Of a stretch of DNA of 5,169 bases, positions 1-4,369 are shown piece after piece. Source of the DNA: an uncultured Roseburia sp. (GTDB taxonomy: Bacteria > Bacillota > Clostridia > Lachnospirales > Lachnospiraceae); assembly GCA_905206195.1 (NCBI GenBank), contig CAJLGN010000138.1, forward strand, positions 1 to 5,169. Direction: 5' to 3'. Position 1 is the first letter of the stretch; each line of letters opens with the position of its first letter. A program made the translations under genes and the position numbers. Below the pieces are notes generated by a model. That model searched no databases. It was given only the letters and a program-made list of their open reading frames with translations, and was not told where the DNA came from.

Positions 1-233
1 GTCTGAATGGACATATTTTTGTGGATGATACAGATGCCGCTCTGCCTTGCAATTGCGATGACCATTTTGTGTTCTGTGACGGTATCCATAGCAGCGCTCA
101 TCATAGGGATATTTAAAACAACCTTTTTGGTAAGGTATGTTGCCAAATTAATCATGTTTGGAGTTACCTCTGAATATTGAGGAACTAAAAGTACGTCATC
201 AAAAGTAATTCCTTCACCGATAATTGTTCCCAT
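1..233 (-). CDS. guaB: IMP dehydrogenase, N-terminal part (cut by window edge)
   Basis: Reading the minus strand from an ATG at 233-231 gives an open frame of 77 codons that runs off the left edge. It carries the IMP dehydrogenase N-terminal signatures: [14 protein letters not shown] near residues 10-23, then [14 protein letters not shown] (about 41-54) and [10 protein letters not shown] (about 67-76). These form the first strands of the TIM barrel. The enzyme oxidises IMP to XMP with NAD+, the committed step of guanine nucleotide synthesis, in the cytoplasm. The CBS domains and the catalytic Cys loop lie outside the window. The start is supported by the family N-terminus and by a GAGGAAAAG ribosome site (246-238) just upstream. 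The more usual GIG(I/V)IHKN appears here as GICIIHKN, a minor variation. The gene is divergent from hisA and has its own promoter. Confidence 0.93.
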   Translation of the reverse strand, partial: MGTIIGEGITFDDVLLVPQYSEVTPNMINLATYLTKKVVLNIPMMSAAMDTVTEHKMVIAIARQSGICIIHKNMSIQ

Positions 234-282
234 TTTTCTTTTCCTCGCTTTCTTCTAATTAAATGTATCGTATAAAAATTTA

Positions 283-299
283 TATTAGTTTTTCTATAA
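283..299 (-). repeat. Inverted-motif copy 1, at the guaB transcription start (possible operator)
   Basis: Read on the minus strand this is TTATAGAAAAACTAATA. It shares TAGAAAAACTAATA (14 of 14 bases) with the plus-strand copy at 361-377. The core is TAG-AAAAA-CTA, itself an inverted repeat. It overlaps the guaB -10 and spans the predicted start site, where a repressor would act. I do not recognise it as a known purine (PurR), CodY, Rex or ArgR box. Confidence 0.45.
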
Positions 300-324
300 T
301 AGCAAAAAAAAGACACGCTGTCAA
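296..324 (-). promoter_or_regulatory. guaB promoter (sigma-A type)
   Basis: On the minus strand a perfect -35 TTGACA (324-319) is followed after exactly 17 bp by a -10 TATTAT (301-296). The predicted transcription start is near 289, giving a guaB leader of about 55 nt. No guanine-riboswitch (G-box) core is visible in that short leader. The 14-bp repeat described separately begins at the last base of the -10. Confidence 0.8.
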
Positions 325-360
325 CGGAATATAAGTCTGCATTTATGGAAAATAAGTTTA

Positions 361-377
361 TATTAGAAAAACTAATA
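361..377 (+). repeat. Inverted-motif copy 2, facing hisA (possible operator)
   Basis: The sequence TATTAGAAAAACTAATA is a perfect palindrome with 6-bp arms (TATTAG/CTAATA) around an A5 spacer. It lies in the opposite orientation to the copy at 283-299, with 67 bp between the two 14-bp shared cores. Like that copy it follows a -10-like hexamer (TATATT, 359-364) for the plus strand, although I see only a poor -35 (TCTGCA, 336-341) with it. The pair could be a twin operator for guaB and the rightward transcript, or the arms of one large hairpin. Confidence 0.4.
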
Positions 378-391
378 AGGGAGGCACAAGT

Positions 392-439
392 GTGATTGTA
401 AGCGGAGGTTTTCCGGTTTCCAAAGCACGGGGAGTGTGA
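392..439 (+). CDS. Possible 15-codon leader peptide upstream of hisA
   Basis: A GTG start at 392 reads MIVSGGFPVSKARGV and stops at TGA 437-439. It is preceded at 7 nt by AAGGGAGG (377-384), the strongest Shine-Dalgarno site in this gap, which no longer gene uses. The peptide contains no histidine, so a classical histidine attenuator is unlikely. An alternative is that the site primes a GTG-TGA start-stop pair at 390-395. It would only be transcribed from a promoter near 360, because the better hisA promoter candidate at 417-445 begins inside it. This is weak evidence for a real peptide. Confidence 0.2.
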   Translation: MIVSGGFPVSKARGV

Positions 440-445
440 TATTAT
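417..445 (+). promoter_or_regulatory. Candidate hisA promoter with extended -10
   Basis: TTTCCA (417-422, 4 of 6 to the -35 consensus) lies 17 bp before TATTAT (440-445), which is directly preceded by TGA (437-439), matching the extended -10 TGn motif. The predicted start is near 452, giving a leader of about 75 nt before the chosen hisA start. A competing weak candidate is TATATT at 359-364. Confidence 0.45.
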
Positions 446-528
446 GAGGATAGCGTAAATATAGGATACAGAGAATGAGGAGTGTATTCGTTTCATTCTT
501 TGATTTTGAGAGGGATATGGTGATAGGC

Positions 529-1344
529 ATGGAATTTCGCCCCTGTATTGATATACACAACGGAAAGGTGAAACAGATTGTGGGCGGAAGTCTCCTGGAT
601 GTGGGAAATACCGCGCACGAGAATTTTGTCGCAGAGCAGGAGGCCGCTTTTTTTGCACGTTTATATAAGGAAGTTGGGATTCGCGGAGGGCATATCATAT
701 TGTTGAATGCCGGAGACAGCGAGTATTACCCGCAGACGAGGGAGCAGGCGCTGCGGGCGCTCGGGGAATATCCTGGCGGGCTCCAGGTGGGCGGTGGTAT
801 CACTGCGGAAAATGCGGACATGTTTCTTGCGGCGGGGGCGAGTCACGTGATCGTCACCTCCTACGTGTTCCACAATGGAAGGATACATTATGAAAATCTT
901 TGCAGAATTCGCGATGCGGTGGGAAGGGATAGGCTTGTGCTGGATTTAAGCTGCAGGCGGCGGGGGGAGGACTACTATATCGTGACTGACCGCTGGCAAA
1001 AGTTCACGAAGGAGCGGGTAACGAACTCTCTTTTGGATGAGCTTATGGGCTATTGTGATGAATTTTTGATTCACGCTGTGGATGTGGAGGGCAGATCAAT
1101 GGGAATCGAGGAGGATTTGGCTGCAATGCTCGGAGCGTGGGGGAAGATTCCGGTCACTTACGCTGGAGGCGTGGGATCCTTTTCGGATCTTGACAAGCTT
1201 AAAATCTTGGGGGAGGGCCAGCTGAATGTGACCATAGGAAGTGCATTGGATCTATTTGGCGGACCGATGGCATTTGAGGATGTGATGGAATTTATGAGAG
1301 AAGAGAAAAAAGAAAATTCACCTGGAAGTTTTGATTCCATGTAA
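529..1344 (+). CDS. hisA: Phosphoribosylformimino-AICAR ribotide isomerase, eukaryote-type HisA
   Basis: This is the Amadori isomerase of histidine synthesis, converting ProFAR to PRFAR in the cytoplasm. The sequence resembles the yeast HIS6 branch rather than the usual short bacterial HisA. Shared blocks are RPCIDIHNGKVKQIVGG at the N-terminus, QVGGGIT (86-92), VIVTSYVF, LVLDLSCRR, DRWQKFT, DEFLIHAVDVEG, VTYAGGVGS and TIGSALDLFGG. Asp8 and Asp139 match the two catalytic aspartates of the (beta/alpha)8 barrel, and the GGG/AGG/GS turns form its phosphate sites. From ATG 529 it is 271 aa, close to the 261 aa of yeast HIS6. The frame opens earlier at ATG 475 (289 aa), preceded by AGGA at 463-466, but the first 18 residues are unlike the family. 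GTG 520 has GAGAGGG (508-514) at 5 nt and may be the actual start, so the start is uncertain by up to 18 codons. No other his gene is adjacent. Confidence 0.9.
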   Translation: MEFRPCIDIHNGKVKQIVGGSLLDVGNTAHENFVAEQEAAFFARLYKEVGIRGGHIILLNAGDSEYYPQTREQALRALGEYPGGLQVGGGITAENADMFLAAGASHVIVTSYVFHNGRIHYENLCRIRDAVGRDRLVLDLSCRRRGEDYYIVTDRWQKFTKERVTNSLLDELMGYCDEFLIHAVDVEGRSMGIEEDLAAMLGAWGKIPVTYAGGVGSFSDLDKLKILGEGQLNVTIGSALDLFGGPMAFEDVMEFMREEKKENSPGSFDSM

Positions 1345-1354
1345 ACAAAAGTGC

Positions 1355-1383
1355 TTGCAGTGGACAAGAAGGAATGCTATACT
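1355..1383 (+). promoter_or_regulatory. dapL promoter with extended -10
   Basis: TTGCAG (1355-1360) is followed after 17 bp by TATACT (1378-1383) with the TGC extension at 1375-1377. It starts only 10 bp after the hisA stop, with no terminator between, so dapL may be expressed both alone and by read-through. The predicted start near 1390 leaves a leader of about 90 nt. I recognise no lysine riboswitch or T-box in it; it holds only a small hairpin (TGCC-ATTC-GGCA, 1452-1463) just ahead of the ribosome site. Confidence 0.55.
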
Positions 1384-1479
1384 GTACCCAAAATCAGCTG
1401 TGCAAGGGGAGCGATGTTATCCGGCGTGTGCGGCAGCAAATATTGGATGTGTGCCATTCGGCATAGAAATGAGGACGAG

Positions 1480-2694
1480 ATGTATAAAATCAATGAAAAT
1501 TATCAGAAGTTACCGGGCAGTTATCTGTTTAGTAATATCGCGAAAAAGGTAAATGCTTATTCGGAGGCAAATCCGGACAGGAAGGTCATACGGCTTGGAA
1601 TTGGGGATGTCACTCAGCCGATTGCCCCGGCTATTATCGAGGCGATGCATAAGGCTGTGGATGAGATGGGGAATGCAGAGACATTCCGCGGCTATGCACC
1701 AGATTTGGGTTATGAGTTTTTGAGAAACGCAATTGTGAAGAATGATTATGAGGCGAGAGGCTGTGATATTGCGGCGGACGAGATTTTTGTGTCGGACGGG
1801 GCAAAGAGCGATTCCGGCAATATGCAGGAGATTTTTTCCCAGGATAACCGCATTGCAGTCTGCGACCCGGTGTACCCGGTCTATGTGGATTCCAATGTCA
1901 TGGCGGGAAGGACAGGAACATACGATGCAGCGGTAGAGATGTGGAGCGATGTCATCTACATGCCGTGCACGATGGAGAATAATTTTGTGCCGGAGCTTCC
2001 GAAGGAGACACCGGATCTGATTTATTTGTGTCTGCCGAACAATCCGACTGGAACAACCATCACAAGGAGTCAGTTGCAGGAGTGGGTGGATTATGCCAAT
2101 AAGGTGGGAGCCGTCATTATTTACGATGCGGCGTACGAGGCATATATTTCCGAGGAGGATGTGGCACATTCCATCTACGAGTGTGCGGGGGCAAAGACAT
2201 GTGCCATCGAGCTGAAGAGTTTTTCCAAAAATGCCGGATTTACGGGTGTGCGACTCGGGTATACAGTTGTGCCGAGGGAGTTGAAGTGTGGAGATATCTC
2301 TCTGCGTGATATGTGGGCGAGACGCCACGGAACCAAGTTTAACGGGGCTCCGTATATTGTGCAGCGCGCGGGTGAGGCGGTGTACTCCAAAGCAGGGAAG
2401 GCTCAGCTGAAAGATCAGGTCGCTTACTATATGAATAATGCCAGAATTATAAAAGAGGGTCTAAAGGACGCTGGCTATACGGTGTTCGGCGGTGTGAATG
2501 CGCCGTATATCTGGCTCAAGACGCCGGAGAAGATGACGTCCTGGGATTTCTTTGACTATTTGTTAGAGAAGGCCAATGTGGTGGGCACTCCGGGATCGGG
2601 ATTTGGACCTAGCGGGGAGGGATATTTCAGATTGACTGCGTTTGGAAGTTATGAGAATACACTCGCGGCGCTCGAGCGTATTCAGAAGTTATAA
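1480..2694 (+). CDS. dapL: LL-diaminopimelate aminotransferase
   Basis: This PLP-dependent fold-type I aminotransferase turns tetrahydrodipicolinate into LL-2,6-diaminopimelate in one step with glutamate as amino donor. It replaces the DapD/DapC/DapE route and supplies meso-DAP for peptidoglycan and lysine. Family blocks in order: MYKINENYQKLPGSYLFSNI at the N-terminus, RLGIGDVTQP, NAETFRGYAP, SDGAKSDSGN, DPVYPVYVDSNVMAGRTG, LCLPNNPTGT (Asn187-Asn188), YDAAYEAY (Tyr215, Asp216, contacting the PLP ring), SFSKNAGFTGVRLG with the Schiff-base Lys250, and FRLTAFG with the carboxylate-binding Arg384. The length of 404 aa is normal for DapL. The frame extends upstream to GTG 1351, but those 43 residues are unlike the family and overlap the promoter. 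ATG 1480 has GAGG (1471-1474) at 5 nt and gives the family N-terminus. It lies downstream of hisA and has its own terminator. Confidence 0.96.
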   Translation: MYKINENYQKLPGSYLFSNIAKKVNAYSEANPDRKVIRLGIGDVTQPIAPAIIEAMHKAVDEMGNAETFRGYAPDLGYEFLRNAIVKNDYEARGCDIAADEIFVSDGAKSDSGNMQEIFSQDNRIAVCDPVYPVYVDSNVMAGRTGTYDAAVEMWSDVIYMPCTMENNFVPELPKETPDLIYLCLPNNPTGTTITRSQLQEWVDYANKVGAVIIYDAAYEAYISEEDVAHSIYECAGAKTCAIELKSFSKNAGFTGVRLGYTVVPRELKCGDISLRDMWARRHGTKFNGAPYIVQRAGEAVYSKAGKAQLKDQVAYYMNNARIIKEGLKDAGYTVFGGVNAPYIWLKTPEKMTSWDFFDYLLEKANVVGTPGSGFGPSGEGYFRLTAFGSYENTLAALERIQKL

Positions 2695-2700
2695 CGAGGT

Positions 2701-2763
2701 AAGAGACGGTTGCAAATTTTCCAACACGAGGTTTGGATTTCCAATTTGCAGCAGTCTCTTTTT
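2701..2763 (+). terminator. Long hairpin terminator after dapL
   Basis: AAGAGAC (2701-2707) pairs with GTCTCTT (2754-2760), and TGCAAATT (2711-2718) pairs with AATTTGCA (2743-2750). A G-C, a G-U and one mismatch join the two helices, and an inner CCAA/TTGG (2721-2724/2733-2736) caps the structure. The descending arm ends in a run of five T. It begins 7 bp after the dapL stop. The stem of about 18 bp is longer than a typical intrinsic terminator, but position and T-run fit that role. The opposite strand has no T-run, so it should work in one direction. Confidence 0.8.
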
Positions 2764-2866
2764 GCGTAAACTCCAATATTTCAGATTACCATCAAATACA
2801 GCGGATAGATTCTGGAGCGAAATAGTCAATGATTGTCTTTGCAGAATGCTGTCGGCAGAAATCGAC

Positions 2867-2894
2867 TTGACAAGCGACAAAATTGATGTATAAT
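2867..2894 (+). promoter_or_regulatory. Consensus promoter of the metal permease / Fur-family operon
   Basis: TTGACA (2867-2872) and TATAAT (2889-2894) are both perfect consensus hexamers with a 16-bp spacer, so the unrepressed promoter should be strong. The predicted start is at about 2901, exactly where the tandem palindromes begin. It leaves a 5' leader of about 124 nt before the permease. Confidence 0.85.
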
Positions 2895-2900
2895 ACAAAA

Positions 2901-2932
2901 TGCAAACAAGTTGCAAATGCAATCTACTTGCA
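2901..2932 (+). promoter_or_regulatory. Tandem palindromic operators, probably for the Fur-family regulator
   Basis: Two 15-bp palindromes, TGCAAACAAGTTGCA (2901-2915) and TGCAATCTACTTGCA (2918-2932), are separated by AA. Both have the form TGCAA-N5-TTGCA, spaced with a 17-bp period, and cover about +1 to +32 of the predicted transcript, a repressing position. The arm and spacer sizes fit a Fur-family dimer. From memory, the Streptomyces coelicolor Nur (nickel) box is tTGCaa-N5-ttGCAA, a close match. The encoded regulator two genes downstream is the obvious ligand, by inference. Confidence 0.7.
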
Positions 2933-2940
2933 TTCTTATG

Positions 2941-2985
2941 TCACATACGGTATAGAAAGCTACCCTGGCGGATGTGAAGTGGGTA
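2941..2985 (+). other. Possible alternative RNA structures in the permease leader
   Basis: TCACAT (2941-2946) can pair with ATGTGA (2972-2977), and TACCC (2961-2965) can pair with GGGTA (2981-2985). The two helices interleave, so they would either exclude each other or form a pseudoknot. I do not recognise a yybP-ykoY manganese or a NiCo riboswitch core. The helices are short and could be chance. Confidence 0.15.
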
Positions 2986-3024
2986 TGATATTTGATCGTC
3001 GGGGAATTCTGGAATGGAGGAAGT

Positions 3025-3879
3025 ATGGCGGAAATATTGCTGGATACAGTGATGGACAGTATAAGATTGTTGCCGTTTTTATTTTTTACGTATCTGCTTA
3101 TGGAATTGTTGGAACATCATGCAGGGGTGAGGGCGCGCAGGAGGATTCAGACGGCTGGAAAAGCGGGACCCATATGGGGAGGCCTGCTGGGGGTGATGCC
3201 ACAGTGCGGGTTCTCTGCTGCGGCATCCAGTCTCTACGCGGCAAGAGTGATCACCCTAGGAACATTGTTTTCTATTTATCTGTCCACCTCGGACGAGATG
3301 CTGCCGATCCTGGTGTCGGAGGCGGTGCCGTTTCAGACAATCGCTAAGATTCTGGCGTTGAAGGTTGGGATTGCCATCGTATCGGGGCTTGCGGTCGAGA
3401 TTGTCTATGTGAGATTTTTGAAACGGAAGGAGAGGGAGATGGATATCCATGCAGTGTGTGAGGTGGAGCAGTGCCACTGCGAGGATGGTGTTTTTGTCTC
3501 GGCGGCAAAGCATACAATTCGGATTTTTATATACATTTTTCTGATTTCTTTGGCACTCAACGGTATTATTGGAATTGTCGGGGAGGATGCGCTGGCAAGT
3601 TTTTTTTCCGGTCTGCCCGTGGTGGGTGAGCTGCTTGCAGCGCTGGTTGGTTTGATTCCAAACTGTGCCTCCTCTGTGGTGATTACGGAGCTGTATCTCG
3701 ATGGCGTTATCGGGGCAGGAGCCATGATGTCGGGACTTTTGGTCAATTCCGGAGTGGGTATTTTGGTACTGCTGCGCATGAACCGGAACCAGAGACAGAA
3801 TGTGGGAATTTTAGGTGCGCTTTACGGAATTGGCGTATTCTGGGGCGTGCTGATTGAAATAATGGGAATTACATTCTAA
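3025..3879 (+). CDS. Putative heavy-metal/manganese exporter, ArsP_2-like polytopic membrane protein
   Basis: This 284-aa hydrophobic protein resembles the clostridial family annotated as putative manganese transporter or arsenic efflux protein (ArsP_2 type, from memory). It has two pseudo-symmetric halves. The first opens with a membrane segment at about 13-28 and carries GLLGVMPQCGFSAAAS (Pro59, Gln60, Cys61) and LSTSDEMLP (Asp90). The second carries GLIPNCASSVVITELYL (Pro212, Asn213, Cys214) and GAMMSGLLVNSGVG. The repeated (M/I)P(Q/N)C motifs probably line the ion path. Between the halves a hydrophilic loop holds CEVEQCHCEDG (Cys145, Cys150, His151, Cys152), a likely metal-sensing or metal-handing site. 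Start ATG 3025 has GGAGG (3016-3020) at 4 nt. An upstream in-frame TTG at 2992 has no ribosome site. The gene is first in an operon with a Fur-family regulator 15 nt downstream. The substrate is not decided by sequence. Confidence 0.75.
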   Translation: MAEILLDTVMDSIRLLPFLFFTYLLMELLEHHAGVRARRRIQTAGKAGPIWGGLLGVMPQCGFSAAASSLYAARVITLGTLFSIYLSTSDEMLPILVSEAVPFQTIAKILALKVGIAIVSGLAVEIVYVRFLKRKEREMDIHAVCEVEQCHCEDGVFVSAAKHTIRIFIYIFLISLALNGIIGIVGEDALASFFSGLPVVGELLAALVGLIPNCASSVVITELYLDGVIGAGAMMSGLLVNSGVGILVLLRMNRNQRQNVGILGALYGIGVFWGVLIEIMGITF

Positions 3880-3894
3880 AGAGAGGACGGTAGG

Positions 3895-4305
3895 ATGGCA
3901 GGGAACGGGTATGCGACGGCGAGCCGGAAAAAGATATTGGAATTTTTGAAAGGCAACAGCGATCGGACGGTGACGGCGGCAGACATTGACGATTATCTGA
4001 GAGGGAGCGGAAGCGAAGTCAATATCACGACGATCTATCGCTATCTGGACAAGCTCGCAAAGGAGGGAACCCTCCTTAAATATGTGGCAGAGAAGGGTGG
4101 AAAAGCGGCATATCAGTATGTGGAGCTTGGACATCGGTGCGAGGAACACCTGCATTTAAAGTGTGTGAAGTGTGGGTGCATCATACATCTGGAGTGCGAT
4201 TTTATGTATGAGATTTCGGAGCACATTAAAAATGATCACGGCTTTGTGCTGGAATGCAAAAATTCTATACTCTACGGTGTCTGTGAAAAGTGCGGACAAA
4301 CTTAG
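3895..4305 (+). CDS. Fur-family metal-responsive transcriptional regulator
   Basis: This 136-aa protein has the length and layout of Fur/Zur/PerR proteins. A winged helix occupies about residues 8-75, with the recognition helix in VNITTIYRYLDKLAKEG (42-58). A dimerisation domain follows. Two CxxC pairs, Cys90/Cys93 (CVKCG) and Cys130/Cys133 (CEKC), form the usual structural zinc site. Likely sensing ligands are Cys82, His85 and His87 (CEEHLHLKC), with His98, Cys101, Glu106 and His110 nearby. The Cys plus HxH pattern is reminiscent of Zur-type sites, but the metal cannot be fixed from sequence. The start has GAGAGG (3881-3886) at 8 nt. It lies 15 nt after the permease stop, so the two are cotranscribed. 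It most likely binds the tandem palindromes at 2901-2932, giving autoregulation. Confidence 0.9.
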   Translation: MAGNGYATASRKKILEFLKGNSDRTVTAADIDDYLRGSGSEVNITTIYRYLDKLAKEGTLLKYVAEKGGKAAYQYVELGHRCEEHLHLKCVKCGCIIHLECDFMYEISEHIKNDHGFVLECKNSILYGVCEKCGQT

Positions 4306-4329
4306 GCATTGTTATTTTGCATTTGGTTT

Positions 4330-4361
4330 GGGAAAAGGATTAATAGTCCTTTTCCCTTTTT
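4330..4361 (+). terminator. Intrinsic terminator of the permease / Fur-family operon
   Basis: GGGAAAAGGA (4330-4339) pairs perfectly with TCCTTTTCCC (4347-4356) around a 7-nt loop, followed by TTTTT (4357-4361). It begins 24 bp after the regulator stop codon. The opposite strand lacks a T-run. Confidence 0.92.
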
Positions 4362-4369
4362 CATATAAT
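4340..4369 (+). promoter_or_regulatory. Candidate promoter of the M23 peptidase gene, inside the terminator
   Basis: TATAAT (4364-4369) is a perfect -10, and TTAATA (4340-4345, 4 of 6) lies 18 bp upstream in the loop of the preceding terminator. If real, transcription starts near 4376, after the first ATG (4368) of the M23 frame, which would then not be the start codon. The region is AT-rich, so a chance match is possible. Confidence 0.35.

Noticed and set aside
234..295. Guanine riboswitch in the guaB leader
   Set aside because: The leader is only about 55 nt and lacks the conserved purine-riboswitch loops and junction, too short for an aptamer plus a switch.
185..698. Minus-strand open frames of 157 and 108 residues across the guaB-hisA gap
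   Set aside because: They overlap guaB and hisA in other frames, cross the AT-rich promoter gap, and give low-complexity translations with no family pattern.
1351..1479. 43-residue N-terminal extension of DapL from GTG 1351
   Set aside because: It overlaps a good extended -10 promoter, is unlike the DapL family, and the ATG at 1480 has a proper ribosome site.
1384..1479. Lysine riboswitch or T-box before dapL
   Set aside because: The leader is about 90 nt, with no T-box sequence, no terminator/antiterminator pair and no lysine-aptamer pattern that I can see.
1510..2328. 272-residue open frame on the minus strand
   Set aside because: It lies wholly inside dapL, which has clear family motifs throughout. 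The antisense product shows no recognisable domain and has no clear ribosome site or promoter.
2928..2956. Second promoter TTGCAT-N17-TATAGA for the permease operon
   Set aside because: The hexamers match only 3 of 6 and 4 of 6, and the -35 is formed by the second operator arm. The consensus promoter at 2867-2894 is much better.
2883..3347. 154-residue plus-strand frame over the start of the permease
   Set aside because: It begins at a TTG inside the -10 region and reads the permease in the wrong frame. The permease frame has the ribosome site and the family motifs.
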